Notes under the pieces: model-generated | Told to the model about the DNA's origin: nothing | What the model saw: the letters and a program-made list of their open reading frames with translations, nothing else | Databases searched by the model: none | Origin: Planctomycetaceae bacterium | GTDB lineage: Bacteria > Planctomycetota > Phycisphaerae > Sedimentisphaerales > UBA12454 | Length of the DNA: 64,000 nt | Direction of reading: 5' to 3' | Assembly: GCA_021371795.1 (NCBI GenBank) | Contig: JAJFVK010000021.1 | Span: forward strand, 61,467-125,466 | In this document: positions 1-8,657 of the stretch, piece after piece | How the letters are laid out: each line of letters begins with the position of its first letter | Numbering within the stretch: position 1 is the first letter of the stretch | Position numbers and translations under genes: made by a program

Positions 1-851
1 CTGACCATCTCGATTGGCAGATAATCGAAAAACTCAAATCCGCGATTGACGGCAAACAAAAAGCGTCGATTGATATGACGATTCGCAACGTCAACCGAAC
101 AGTTGGTACAATATTGAGTAACTATGTTACGAAAAAATACGGCGCAGCGGGTCTGCCGGACGGTACGCTTGATCTGAATTTCACCGGCTCGGCAGGTCAG
201 AGTTTCGGCGCGTTTTTATCGCCCGGCATTACGCTCAAACTCACAGGCCAGGCAAACGATTATGTCGGCAAGGGTCTGTCAGGCGGCAGAATCGTTGTCA
301 TTACGCCGAGCGGCTCGAAATTTGCCGCACACGAAAATATCATCGCAGGCAACACGCTGCTTTACGGCGCGACGAAAGGCGAACTCTTCATCAACGGTAT
401 GGCAGGCGAAAGATTCGCCGTTCGCAATTCCGGAACAACGGCGGTTGTCGAAGGCTTGGGCGATCACGGTTGCGAATATATGACTGGCGGAACAGTCGTC
501 GTACTCGGCAAAACCGGCTGCAACTTCGCTGCGGGCATGAGCGGCGGTATTGCGTATGTCCTCGATGAAATGCAGTTATTCGACACGCTCTGCAACCTCG
601 ACATGGTCGAGTTGGAGAGCATTTATCTTGAAGAAGATAAAAATATTTTGAAAGAGTTGATTACGCGACATTACAAATGGACGAACAGCAAACAGGCTCA
701 CAGGATTCTGGATTCATGGTCTGATATGCTCGGCAAATTTGTAAAGGTTGTTCCGATTGATTACCGCAAGTCGCTCGAAAAGATGCGTGCGGCCGAACAG
801 CGGCACACCGAAACAACACCGGCAACTGAAGAAGTGTTTCTTAAAGGTTAA
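1..851 (+). CDS. gltB: Glutamate synthase large subunit, C-terminal part (partial)
   Basis: The reading frame is open from base 3, so the gene begins upstream of the window. The visible 282 residues contain the glycine-rich right-handed helix (GXGXG domain) that closes glutamate synthase large subunits: repeated G-rich turns such as GKGLSGGRIVV, ANTLLYGATKGELFI-like and GMSGGIAYVLD. The enzyme makes two glutamates from glutamine and 2-oxoglutarate in the cytoplasm. The small subunit gene follows after 42 bases on the same strand, the usual gltBD order. The glutaminase and FMN/Fe-S domains are outside the window. Confidence 0.95.
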   Translation, partial: DHLDWQIIEKLKSAIDGKQKASIDMTIRNVNRTVGTILSNYVTKKYGAAGLPDGTLDLNFTGSAGQSFGAFLSPGITLKLTGQANDYVGKGLSGGRIVVITPSGSKFAAHENIIAGNTLLYGATKGELFINGMAGERFAVRNSGTTAVVEGLGDHGCEYMTGGTVVVLGKTGCNFAAGMSGGIAYVLDEMQLFDTLCNLDMVELESIYLEEDKNILKELITRHYKWTNSKQAHRILDSWSDMLGKFVKVVPIDYRKSLEKMRAAEQRHTETTPATEEVFLKG

Positions 852-893
852 CGAAAATTTGAAATTTGAAATCTGAGATTTGAGATTGGAATT

Positions 894-2312
894 ATGGCAG
901 AAATTAGAGGTTTCTTAAAATATAAACGCAAAAAAACAGGTTATCGTCCGATTGAGCAGCGGATTTGTGATTACCGCGAAGTCGAACTGACGCTCACACC
1001 GGAGGATATCATCCAGCAGGCGGCGCGTTGCATCGACTGCGGCATACCGTTCTGTCACGGCATGGGCTGTCCGCTGGGCAACAACATTCCGGAATTTAAC
1101 GATTATGTTTACAAAGGCCAATGGCAGCAGGCGTGCGATGTTCTGCACTCGACGAACAACTTCCCGGAAATCACCGGCAGAATTTGTCCCGCCCCCTGCG
1201 AAACAGCGTGCACACTGGCGGTTAACGATGAGCCTGTATTCATCAGACACATCGAATATCAAATTGTCGAACGCGGCTTCAAAGAAGGCTGGATAAAACC
1301 GGTTATCGCGCAGCAGAAAACAGGCAAACGCATCGCTGTCATAGGTTCAGGCCCTGCCGGCCTTGCCGCCGCACAGCAGCTTGCGCGTGCAGGCCACAAT
1401 GTTGTCGTTTTTGAAAAAGATGATAAAATCGGCGGCCTTTTACGTTACGGCATTCCGGATTTCAAACTCGACAAGAGCGTACTCGACCGAAGAATCGAGC
1501 AGTTAACTGCCGAAAGCGTTCAGTTCCAAACCGGCGTCGAAGTCGGCAAAGATATTTCCTCACATTATCTCAAACAACGATACGATTGTGTCTGCATCAC
1601 TATGGGCGCAGGCCAGGCCAGAGATTTGGCTGTTACCGGCCGCGGTTACGAAAATGTCGTTTTCGCGTGGGATTATCTCGCACAGCAAAATAAACTTTGC
1701 AACGGCGAATTAGTTGAAGATAAAATCATCAACGCAAAAGATAAATCCGTCATCGTCATCGGCGGCGGAGACACCGGCAGCGATTGCGTCGGAACAGCTC
1801 GTCGTCAGGGCGCAAAAAAGATTTACCAGCTTGAGATTCTACCAAAACCGCCGGCAATCCGTCCATCGGATACCCCATGGCCGAACTGGCCGAGGATTAT
1901 GCGAACTTCATCTTCGCACGAAGAAGGCTGCGAAAGAATGTGGAGCGTAAAAACCACTAAAATTTCAGGTGCGGAAACATCCGTCAGCGAACTGCACGGC
2001 TGCTCTGTCGAATGGGAAAAAACTCCCCGCGGCTGGAACATCAAAGAACTTGTCGGCACAGATTTTACACTTAAAGCCGACCTTGTCATTCTGGCGATGG
2101 GATTTTTGCACATAAAGCACGATGGCTTAATTGATGGTCTCGGCCTGAAACTGACAGAAAACGGAAATATCGCCTGCACGGACTTCCAGTCGAGCGATCC
2201 TGCCGTTTTTGTGGCCGGAGATTCACTGCTCGGAGCGTCGCTGGTTGTAAAGGCGATTGACACAGGCAGAAAAGCCGCTGAACAAATTAACGAATGGCTG
2301 AAAAATAAATGA
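894..2312 (+). CDS. gltD: Glutamate synthase small subunit
   Basis: 471-residue FAD- and Fe-S-containing subunit that passes electrons from NAD(P)H to the large subunit. The N-terminal domain carries the cysteine cluster RCIDCGIPFC with a further Cys five residues on (Cys46, 49, 54, 59), then GRICPAPCETAC. A Rossmann FAD motif (VIGSGPAGLAAAQQ) lies near residue 147 and a second dinucleotide motif (VIGGGDTGSDCVG) near 288. The C-terminal FVAGDSLLGASLVVKAI is the FAD-closing motif, with SLLGAS where most GltD have R-G-x-S. Full length for the family. The upstream gap holds TTGAAAT-type low-complexity words and only a weak GGA before the ATG. Confidence 0.96.
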   Translation: MAEIRGFLKYKRKKTGYRPIEQRICDYREVELTLTPEDIIQQAARCIDCGIPFCHGMGCPLGNNIPEFNDYVYKGQWQQACDVLHSTNNFPEITGRICPAPCETACTLAVNDEPVFIRHIEYQIVERGFKEGWIKPVIAQQKTGKRIAVIGSGPAGLAAAQQLARAGHNVVVFEKDDKIGGLLRYGIPDFKLDKSVLDRRIEQLTAESVQFQTGVEVGKDISSHYLKQRYDCVCITMGAGQARDLAVTGRGYENVVFAWDYLAQQNKLCNGELVEDKIINAKDKSVIVIGGGDTGSDCVGTARRQGAKKIYQLEILPKPPAIRPSDTPWPNWPRIMRTSSSHEEGCERMWSVKTTKISGAETSVSELHGCSVEWEKTPRGWNIKELVGTDFTLKADLVILAMGFLHIKHDGLIDGLGLKLTENGNIACTDFQSSDPAVFVAGDSLLGASLVVKAIDTGRKAAEQINEWLKNK

Positions 2313-2374
2313 AGATTGTAGAATGAAGATTGAATATTGAAAGAAAGTGCGTTAAATTCTTCAATCTATTATAT

Positions 2375-2421
2375 CCCCGATTCTTTAGGATTTTTCTTCC
2401 TTGAAAGAAAAATCAGAGGGG
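2375..2421. repeat. Hairpin repeat element, copy 1
   Basis: A hairpin with stem GATTTTTCTT/AAGAAAAATC (2389-2398 and 2405-2414) is nested in an outer CCCC/GGGG pairing. A second diverged copy lies at 41382-41431, where the stem reads GGTTTT/AAAACC, so one stem pair has changed from A-T to G-C on both sides. The copy sits in the gltD-nadE gap between GAAGATTG-type words in opposite orientation. No coding potential was seen. Confidence 0.6.
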
Positions 2422-2461
2422 ACAATCTTCAATTTTCAATTTCATTTCTGTTTTTTTTCTG

Positions 2462-2467
2462 TATAAT
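2462..2467 (+). promoter_or_regulatory. Candidate -10 box (TATAAT) abutting the nadE start
   Basis: A perfect TATAAT ends 9 bases before the nadE ATG. A start site 6-7 bases downstream would leave a leader of only about 3 bases. There is no Shine-Dalgarno sequence in between and the -35 region is poor (T-rich). It is therefore a candidate leaderless or near-leaderless promoter. Confidence 0.4.
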
Positions 2468-2476
2468 ACGAAGCCA

Positions 2477-4120
2477 ATGAATTTACGAACTGGTTTATCG
2501 CAAATAAACACCACCGTAGGTGATTTTACCGGAAATATAGACAAAATCCGGCAGATGTACGTCCGCGCAAAGGATGCCGGGGTTGATTTGCTTATTTTTC
2601 CGGAATTAAGCGTTTGTGGATACCCGCCCGAAGATTTGCTGATGAAAAAACATTTTCTTGCGGAAAACAAGAAGGCTGTTGAGCAAATCGCAAAAGACTG
2701 TCCCGATATTACGATGATGGTTGGCTTCGCAGAATTCGCCGACCATTTTTGTTATAATTCGCTGGCGGTTATGCAATCAGGCAAAATACTAAAAGTATAC
2801 CGCAAGTGTCAGCTTCCAAACTATGGCGTTTTCGATGAGAAGCGTTATTTTTCCGCCGGTTCGGAACCTGTCATTGTGAAAATCAAAGATATGGCCGTTG
2901 CCTGCTCTATTTGCGAAGACATCTGGGAGCTGCAATGGCTCAACGAATTTCTAACGTCAGTACCGCAAAAGAATTTGCTTGTAAATATTTCAGCGTCGCC
3001 ATTCCACGCGGGCAAAATTCATCATAAAATCAGTGTCCTGCAGGACTGTGCCAAAACACTAAATTGCGCAATCGCATACTGTAATATCGTAGGCGGACAG
3101 GACGAGCTTGTCTTCGACGGCAGAAGCATTTTTGTAAATTCAGCAGGCGAACTTGTCGCAAAAGCCAAAGCTTTCGAAGAGGATTTGCTTATCGCCGATA
3201 TCCTGCCGAACGGTCAAATAATTTCCAATACGCCGATTAAGAAAACTGATTACGTTGAGGAAATTTACAACGCGCTGGTTCTCGGCACTCGCGATTACGT
3301 GAAAAAGAATGGCTTTAAAAAGGTACTCATCGGTTTAAGCGGCGGAATCGATTCGTCGCTGACAGCGAACATTGCTGTTGACGCACTCGGCAAAGAAAAC
3401 GTTATCGGCGTTACAATGCCGACACGTTTCAATCTTTCCGAAACAATCAGCGATGCGCAGCTCACCGCTGAAAACCTCGACATCGAATTTCACAGTATGC
3501 CGATTGAACCGATATTGCAGACTTATAATAACGAGCTTGCTAAATTCCCCGGCTGGAACGACAAAGGCCTGGCGTATGAAAATCTGCAGGCAAGAATCCG
3601 CGGCATTATGCTGATGTCGCTTAGCAATCAGTTCGGCTATCTTGTTTTGACCACCGGCAACAAAAGCGAAACGGCAGTTGGCTATTCCACGCTTTACGGC
3701 GACACCGCGGGCGGTTTTGCGGTAATAAAGGATGTGCCCAAGACTGTCGTTTACGAATTAAGCAATTATATAAATAAACTTCACGGCAGAGAACGCATTC
3801 CGCAAAGCGTCATAGACCGTATTCCGACAGCCGAGCTTCGCCCAAATCAGAAGGACAGCGATTCGCTTCCGGAATACGACGTTCTCGACAGCATATTAAA
3901 ATTGTATGTCGAGGAAGAAAAATCTCTGCAGGAAATAATTAAGCAGGGTTTCGACCAGGCGGTTGTAATAAAAGTTATCGCGATGGTTGACCGTAACGAA
4001 TACAAACGTCGTCAGTCTCCGCCCGGCGTGAAAATTACGCCCAAGGCTTTCGGCCGCGACAGAAGAATGCCGATGACAAATCTTTATCGTCAGAGGATAA
4101 TTAAAAATAATAATGTGTAA
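2477..4120 (+). CDS. nadE: Glutamine-dependent NAD+ synthetase
   Basis: 547-residue two-domain enzyme converting nicotinate adenine dinucleotide, ATP and glutamine to NAD+. The N-terminal nitrilase-fold glutaminase has its Glu-Lys-Cys triad: Glu43 in FPELSVCGYP, Lys110 in YRKCQLPNYG and Cys146 in SICEDIWE. The C-terminal synthetase has the ATP pyrophosphatase P-loop GLSGGIDSSLT near residue 288, then LVLTTGNKSE and GDTAGGFAV. This is the short two-domain form found in many bacteria. The ATG follows a perfect -10 box with no ribosome site, so translation may be leaderless. nadC, another NAD gene, is far away at 47.4 kb. Confidence 0.96.
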   Translation: MNLRTGLSQINTTVGDFTGNIDKIRQMYVRAKDAGVDLLIFPELSVCGYPPEDLLMKKHFLAENKKAVEQIAKDCPDITMMVGFAEFADHFCYNSLAVMQSGKILKVYRKCQLPNYGVFDEKRYFSAGSEPVIVKIKDMAVACSICEDIWELQWLNEFLTSVPQKNLLVNISASPFHAGKIHHKISVLQDCAKTLNCAIAYCNIVGGQDELVFDGRSIFVNSAGELVAKAKAFEEDLLIADILPNGQIISNTPIKKTDYVEEIYNALVLGTRDYVKKNGFKKVLIGLSGGIDSSLTANIAVDALGKENVIGVTMPTRFNLSETISDAQLTAENLDIEFHSMPIEPILQTYNNELAKFPGWNDKGLAYENLQARIRGIMLMSLSNQFGYLVLTTGNKSETAVGYSTLYGDTAGGFAVIKDVPKTVVYELSNYINKLHGRERIPQSVIDRIPTAELRPNQKDSDSLPEYDVLDSILKLYVEEEKSLQEIIKQGFDQAVVIKVIAMVDRNEYKRRQSPPGVKITPKAFGRDRRMPMTNLYRQRIIKNNNV

Positions 4121-4176
4121 CAGTAAACATGGATGTAACAATTGCAAAAATGGATATTTAAAAATTAATATCTAAT

Positions 4177-4234
4177 ATCTCTGTGTCCTCTGTGTTCTCT
4201 GTGGCTAATAATAATATTTTCTCAGTGGCTAAAG
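4177..4234. repeat. CTCTGTG-type dispersed word repeat
   Basis: The sequence upstream of carB is built from CTCTGTG / TCCTCTGTG / TTCTCTGTGGCTAA / CTCAGTGGCTAA words. Related strings occur at 38248-38300, 39317-39390 and 41311-41448. It is non-coding and fills most of the nadE-carB gap. Confidence 0.6.
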
Positions 4235-4246
4235 GTTTATAAAAGA

Positions 4247-7200
4247 ATGCCAAAGCGTACAGACATCCATAAAATACTCATAATAGGCTCCGGCCCTATC
4301 GTCATAGGCCAGGGCTGCGAATTTGACTATTCCGGCGCACAGGCCTGCAAGGCTCTGCGAAAGGAAGGCTACGAAGTCGTGCTGGTCAACAGCAACCCGG
4401 CAACGATTATGACCGACCCGGAACTTGCCGACCGAACGTACATCGAGCCGATTACGCCGGAGATGATTGAAAAAATTATCATTATGGAAAAGCCCGATTG
4501 CATCCTGCCGACACTCGGCGGACAGACTGGTCTTAATACTGCGGTCGCTTTGGCTGAAACCGGCGTTTTGAAAAAATATAAAGTCAAACTCATCGGCGCG
4601 GATTTAGCGACAATTAAAAAAGCTGAAGAGCGCGACAAATTCAAAAAAATAATTCTCGATATCGGCCTTGACGTTCCGAAAAGCGGCTACGTCCACAACT
4701 GGGCGGAAGCCGAGAAAATTATTCAGCAGATTGGTTTCCCGGCAATTATTCGCGCATCATACACACTGGGCGGAACAGGCGGAAGCATCGCTTATAACGC
4801 ACAGGAATACAAGGAATACATTCATTGGGGCTTGAGTTTAAGCCCGAAAAGTCAGGTACTCGTCGAGGAATCGGTCATCGGCTGGAAGGAATATGAGCTT
4901 GAAGTAATGCGCGACAGAAAAGATAACGTCGTGATTGTCTGCTCGATTGAAAACCTCGACCCGATGGGCATCCACACCGGCGATAGCATCACAGTTGCGC
5001 CGGCACAAACTCTCACCGATAAAGAATACCAGTCGATGCGCGACGCATCTCTGAAAATCATTCGCGCAATCGGCGTCGAAACCGGCGGTTCGAATATTCA
5101 GTTTTCGATAAATCCTAAAAACGGAAAAATGTACGTTATTGAAATGAACCCGCGTGTTTCACGAAGCTCGGCTCTTGCATCAAAGGCGACAGGTTTTCCG
5201 ATTGCGAAAATCGCATCGCTGCTGGCGGTTGGTTACACGCTTGATGAAATTCCGAACGATATTACGAAAATGACGCCGGCGTGCTTCGAGCCGACGATTG
5301 ACTATTGCGTTGTGAAATGGCCGCGGTTTACATTCGAAAAATTCCCCGCGACAAATTCAGAACTTACAGTTCAGATGAAAAGCGTCGGCGAAGCGATGGC
5401 AATCGGACGCACTTTCAAGGAAGCGTTCCAAAAGGCCATTCGCTCGCTCGAAATCGACAGATACTCGCTTGACAGCAAACACATCACCGCAGGCATTGAC
5501 GATGAAAAACTCCGCCAGACGCTCCGCACAAGCCGCTGGGATAAGCTCTGGTATATCGCCGAGGCAATGCGAAGAAAATTCACAATCGAAGAAATTTTCG
5601 ACCTTACAAAAATCGACCCGTGGTTTTTGAACAACATAAAACAGATTGTCGAATTTGAAGGCAAGTTAAGTATAAAGAATCTTGAAAAAGCAAAGAAGCT
5701 CGGCTTCAGCGATAAATACATCGCGATGAAACTGAACATTCCTGAAACGCAGCTTCGCAAGCAGCGAATCGAACAGGGCATTTCGGCTGTTTATAAAAGA
5801 GTCGATACCTGCGGCGCAGAATTCGAAGCGCACACGCCCTACTTATATTCAACTTACGAAGACCAGTGCGAAGCAGACCCGACGACAAAGAAAAAAGTTA
5901 TTATTCTCGGCGGCGGCCCCAATAGAATCGGACAGGGTATTGAATTTGATTACTGCTGCTGCCACGCGGCGTTCGCGCTGAAGGAAATCGGCATCGAGTC
6001 GATAATGGTCAACTGCAACCCTGAAACAGTCAGCACAGATTACGACACATCCGACAGATTATATTTCGAGCCGCTGACGTTTGAAGATGTGATGAACATC
6101 GTCGATAAGGAAAAGCCGGACGGCGTTATAGTGCAGTTTGGCGGGCAAACGCCGTTGAAACTTGCAAACGCACTTGCACAGGCAGGCGTGAAAATTATCG
6201 GCACAAGTCCCGAAAGCATCGACGCTGCCGAAGACAGAAAACTCTTCAACAAAATCGTTGAAAAATTAAAACTAAATCAGCCGCCCAGCGGAACAGCGAT
6301 GAATTACGAAGAGTCATTAAAAATCGCCAAAAAGCTCGGCTATCCGCTTCTTGTCCGACCGTCGTTTGTACTCGGCGGACGCGCGATGCAGATTGTTTAC
6401 GATGAATCAGAATTAAAAACCTGCGTCGAAAACGCGATTGCGGTTTCAAACGAGCATCCGATATTGATTGATAAATTTCTCGATGACGCTGCGGAGCTTG
6501 ACGTTGACGCGATAAGCGATGGCAAAACCGTTGTCGTCGCTGGCATTATGGAACACATCGAAGAGGCGGGCATTCATTCGGGCGATAGCGCCTGTTCGCT
6601 GCCTCCGTTTTCGTTGAGTCCGAAGTTAATCGCGGAAGTAAAACGCCAGACAAAACTGCTCGCACTCGAGTTAAAAGTCAAAGGCCTGATGAATATCCAG
6701 TTCGCTATTAAGGGCAGCGAAATTTATATCCTTGAAGTCAATCCGCGAGCGTCAAGAACAGTGCCATTCGTCAGCAAGGCGATTGGTATCCCGCTTGCGA
6801 AGCTGGCCGCAAAGGTTATGGCGGGTAAAACGCTCGACGAACTCGGTTTCACGCAGGAGATGGTGCGTAAGCATTTCTCCGTCAAGGAAGCGGTCTTCCC
6901 GTTCCTGAAATTCCCCGGCTGCGATACTATTCTCGGCCCGGAAATGCTCTCGACCGGCGAAGTAATGGGATTGTCGGACGATTTCGGAATCGCTTATGCA
7001 AAATCGCAGATGGCCGCGGGAAATTCCCTGCCGACAAGCGGAAATGTTTTCTTCAGCGTGAAGGATGCCGACAAAGCAAAAGGTGTCGAAGTAGCCCGCA
7101 GACTGCATAATTTGGGCTTTAAACTCATGGCGACCAAAGGCACTTGCATTGAGCTGATTAAGAACAACATCCCATCGGAATTCGTATTGAAGATGAATGA

Positions 7201-7432
7201 AGGCAGGCCGAATATTGTTGACCTGATAATCAACAAACAGGTTTCGATGATTATAAATACGACTGTCGGCAAACAGACGATTAAGGATTCGTTCGCGATT
7301 CGCAGAACTGCCCTTGACCGCAATGTGCCTTATACGACGACGATTCGCGGCGCAGCGGCTGTTACAACTGCTCTCGAATCGATGAAGCACAAGGAAATTG
7401 AAGTTAAACCAATACAGTTATTTTACAAATAA
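4247..7432 (+). CDS. carB: Carbamoyl-phosphate synthase large subunit
   Basis: 1061 residues, normal length. It makes carbamoyl phosphate from bicarbonate, ammonia (channelled from CarA) and two ATP, for pyrimidines and arginine. Two homologous ATP-grasp halves are clear: the first opens with [20 protein letters not shown], the second with [19 protein letters not shown] (near residue 553). The C-terminal region ([19 protein letters not shown] onward) is the MGS-like allosteric domain. carA follows after 9 bases, so the order is carB-carA, the reverse of the enterobacterial operon. The start ATG has only a weak AAAG before it. Confidence 0.97.
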   Translation: MPKRTDIHKILIIGSGPIVIGQGCEFDYSGAQACKALRKEGYEVVLVNSNPATIMTDPELADRTYIEPITPEMIEKIIIMEKPDCILPTLGGQTGLNTAVALAETGVLKKYKVKLIGADLATIKKAEERDKFKKIILDIGLDVPKSGYVHNWAEAEKIIQQIGFPAIIRASYTLGGTGGSIAYNAQEYKEYIHWGLSLSPKSQVLVEESVIGWKEYELEVMRDRKDNVVIVCSIENLDPMGIHTGDSITVAPAQTLTDKEYQSMRDASLKIIRAIGVETGGSNIQFSINPKNGKMYVIEMNPRVSRSSALASKATGFPIAKIASLLAVGYTLDEIPNDITKMTPACFEPTIDYCVVKWPRFTFEKFPATNSELTVQMKSVGEAMAIGRTFKEAFQKAIRSLEIDRYSLDSKHITAGIDDEKLRQTLRTSRWDKLWYIAEAMRRKFTIEEIFDLTKIDPWFLNNIKQIVEFEGKLSIKNLEKAKKLGFSDKYIAMKLNIPETQLRKQRIEQGISAVYKRVDTCGAEFEAHTPYLYSTYEDQCEADPTTKKKVIILGGGPNRIGQGIEFDYCCCHAAFALKEIGIESIMVNCNPETVSTDYDTSDRLYFEPLTFEDVMNIVDKEKPDGVIVQFGGQTPLKLANALAQAGVKIIGTSPESIDAAEDRKLFNKIVEKLKLNQPPSGTAMNYEESLKIAKKLGYPLLVRPSFVLGGRAMQIVYDESELKTCVENAIAVSNEHPILIDKFLDDAAELDVDAISDGKTVVVAGIMEHIEEAGIHSGDSACSLPPFSLSPKLIAEVKRQTKLLALELKVKGLMNIQFAIKGSEIYILEVNPRASRTVPFVSKAIGIPLAKLAAKVMAGKTLDELGFTQEMVRKHFSVKEAVFPFLKFPGCDTILGPEMLSTGEVMGLSDDFGIAYAKSQMAAGNSLPTSGNVFFSVKDADKAKGVEVARRLHNLGFKLMATKGTCIELIKNNIPSEFVLKMNEGRPNIVDLIINKQVSMIINTTVGKQTIKDSFAIRRTALDRNVPYTTTIRGAAAVTTALESMKHKEIEVKPIQLFYK

Positions 7433-7441
7433 GGATAAATC

Positions 7442-8557
7442 GTGAAAGGCATATTGCTTCTTGAAGATGGAACTTGTTTCAAAGGCGCAGGTTTCGGCGC
7501 CGAAGGAAAAAAGTGCGGCGAAGTTGTTTTCAATACCGCGATGAGCGGCTATCAGGAAATACTCACCGACCCATCATACCACGAACAGATTATTACGATG
7601 ACGTATCCGCTGATTGGCAATTACGGTACGAACACACTCGACGTCGAATCGCCCAAACTTTATTTGAGCGGTTTCGTCGTTAAAGAGAACTGCGATTTCC
7701 CAAGCAACTGGCGCGCGGATTTTTCGCTCGATGAATATCTGAAAAAAAATAACGTGCCCGGCTTGCAGGACATCGACACAAGAAAATTAGTTAGGCTCCT
7801 CCGCAGCAGCGGCTCAATGCGAGGCATTATCTGCACTGACGGCTCAAGCACAAAGGAACTCAAGCAGGAACTCGATAAATATCCCGGCCTTGTTGACCGC
7901 GACATTGTGCAAAACGTCTGCGCAAAGAAAAGTTATGCGTGGGACAAACCTGTCGAGGACGAATTCGGCCAACTGCATAAAAAAGAATTAAAATATCACG
8001 TCGTGGCGTTCGATTGCGGAATCAAGCAGAATATTTTGCGTCTGCTGGTTACCAATGGCTGCAAAGTTACGGTTGTGCCCGCGCAAACTTCCGCGCAGGA
8101 AGTTTTAGCATTGAAGCCGGACGGCGTTTTTTTGAGCAACGGCCCCGGCGATCCCGCCCCTGTCAGTTATATAATTGATACGATTCGCAAACTGCTCGGC
8201 AAAGTTCCGATTTTTGGAATATGTCTTGGTCATCAGTTATTAGGCCTTGCGCTTGGCGGCAGGAGTTTCAAATTGAAATTCGGCCATCACGGCGCAAATC
8301 ATCCTGTGAAAAATTTGATGACGGAGAAGATTGAGATAACCAGCCAGAACCACGGCTTCTGCATAGACCCGGATTCGCTGATTGATAAAGATGTGCAGAT
8401 TACGCATATGAATTTGAACGATAACACGCTGGAAGGTTTCCGCTGCCATAAGGTGCCTGCGTTCGCTGTGCAGTACCATCCCGAAGCCGCGCCGGGACCG
8501 CACGATTCGAATTATCTGTTCAACGACTTTATCGAACTAATGGAAAAAGCGAAATAA
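7442..8557 (+). CDS. carA: Carbamoyl-phosphate synthase small subunit (glutaminase)
   Basis: 371 residues. It hydrolyses glutamine and feeds ammonia to CarB. The N-terminal CPSase small-chain domain begins GILLLEDGTCFKGAGFGAEG. The class I amidotransferase domain has the nucleophile Cys in FGICLGHQLLGL (about residue 261) and the His-Glu pair in VQYHPEAAPGPHD (about 345). The start is GTG: AAGGA lies 6 bases upstream and carB stops 9 bases before, so the two are translationally linked. Confidence 0.97.
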   Translation: MKGILLLEDGTCFKGAGFGAEGKKCGEVVFNTAMSGYQEILTDPSYHEQIITMTYPLIGNYGTNTLDVESPKLYLSGFVVKENCDFPSNWRADFSLDEYLKKNNVPGLQDIDTRKLVRLLRSSGSMRGIICTDGSSTKELKQELDKYPGLVDRDIVQNVCAKKSYAWDKPVEDEFGQLHKKELKYHVVAFDCGIKQNILRLLVTNGCKVTVVPAQTSAQEVLALKPDGVFLSNGPGDPAPVSYIIDTIRKLLGKVPIFGICLGHQLLGLALGGRSFKLKFGHHGANHPVKNLMTEKIEITSQNHGFCIDPDSLIDKDVQITHMNLNDNTLEGFRCHKVPAFAVQYHPEAAPGPHDSNYLFNDFIELMEKAK

Positions 8558-8569
8558 AAGCAAAAAACT

Positions 8570-8657
8570 AACCACGAATTATCTCGGAATTATTAAGAAA
8601 TCCATACTTTTTTATTAGTGTCAATTCGTGGTTATTCGTGGTTTTAATTTGTTTTTT
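8570..8657. terminator. Inverted repeat between convergent genes (AACCACGAATT type)
   Basis: AACCACGAATT (8570-8580) is repeated inverted as AATTCGTGGTT (8623-8633), followed by a second half copy ATTCGTGGTTTT and an 8-T run. It lies between the ends of carA (+) and the fusion gene (-). It may act as a terminator for carA. It also belongs to a dispersed AACCACGAATT word family seen again at 23109-23147. Confidence 0.45.
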
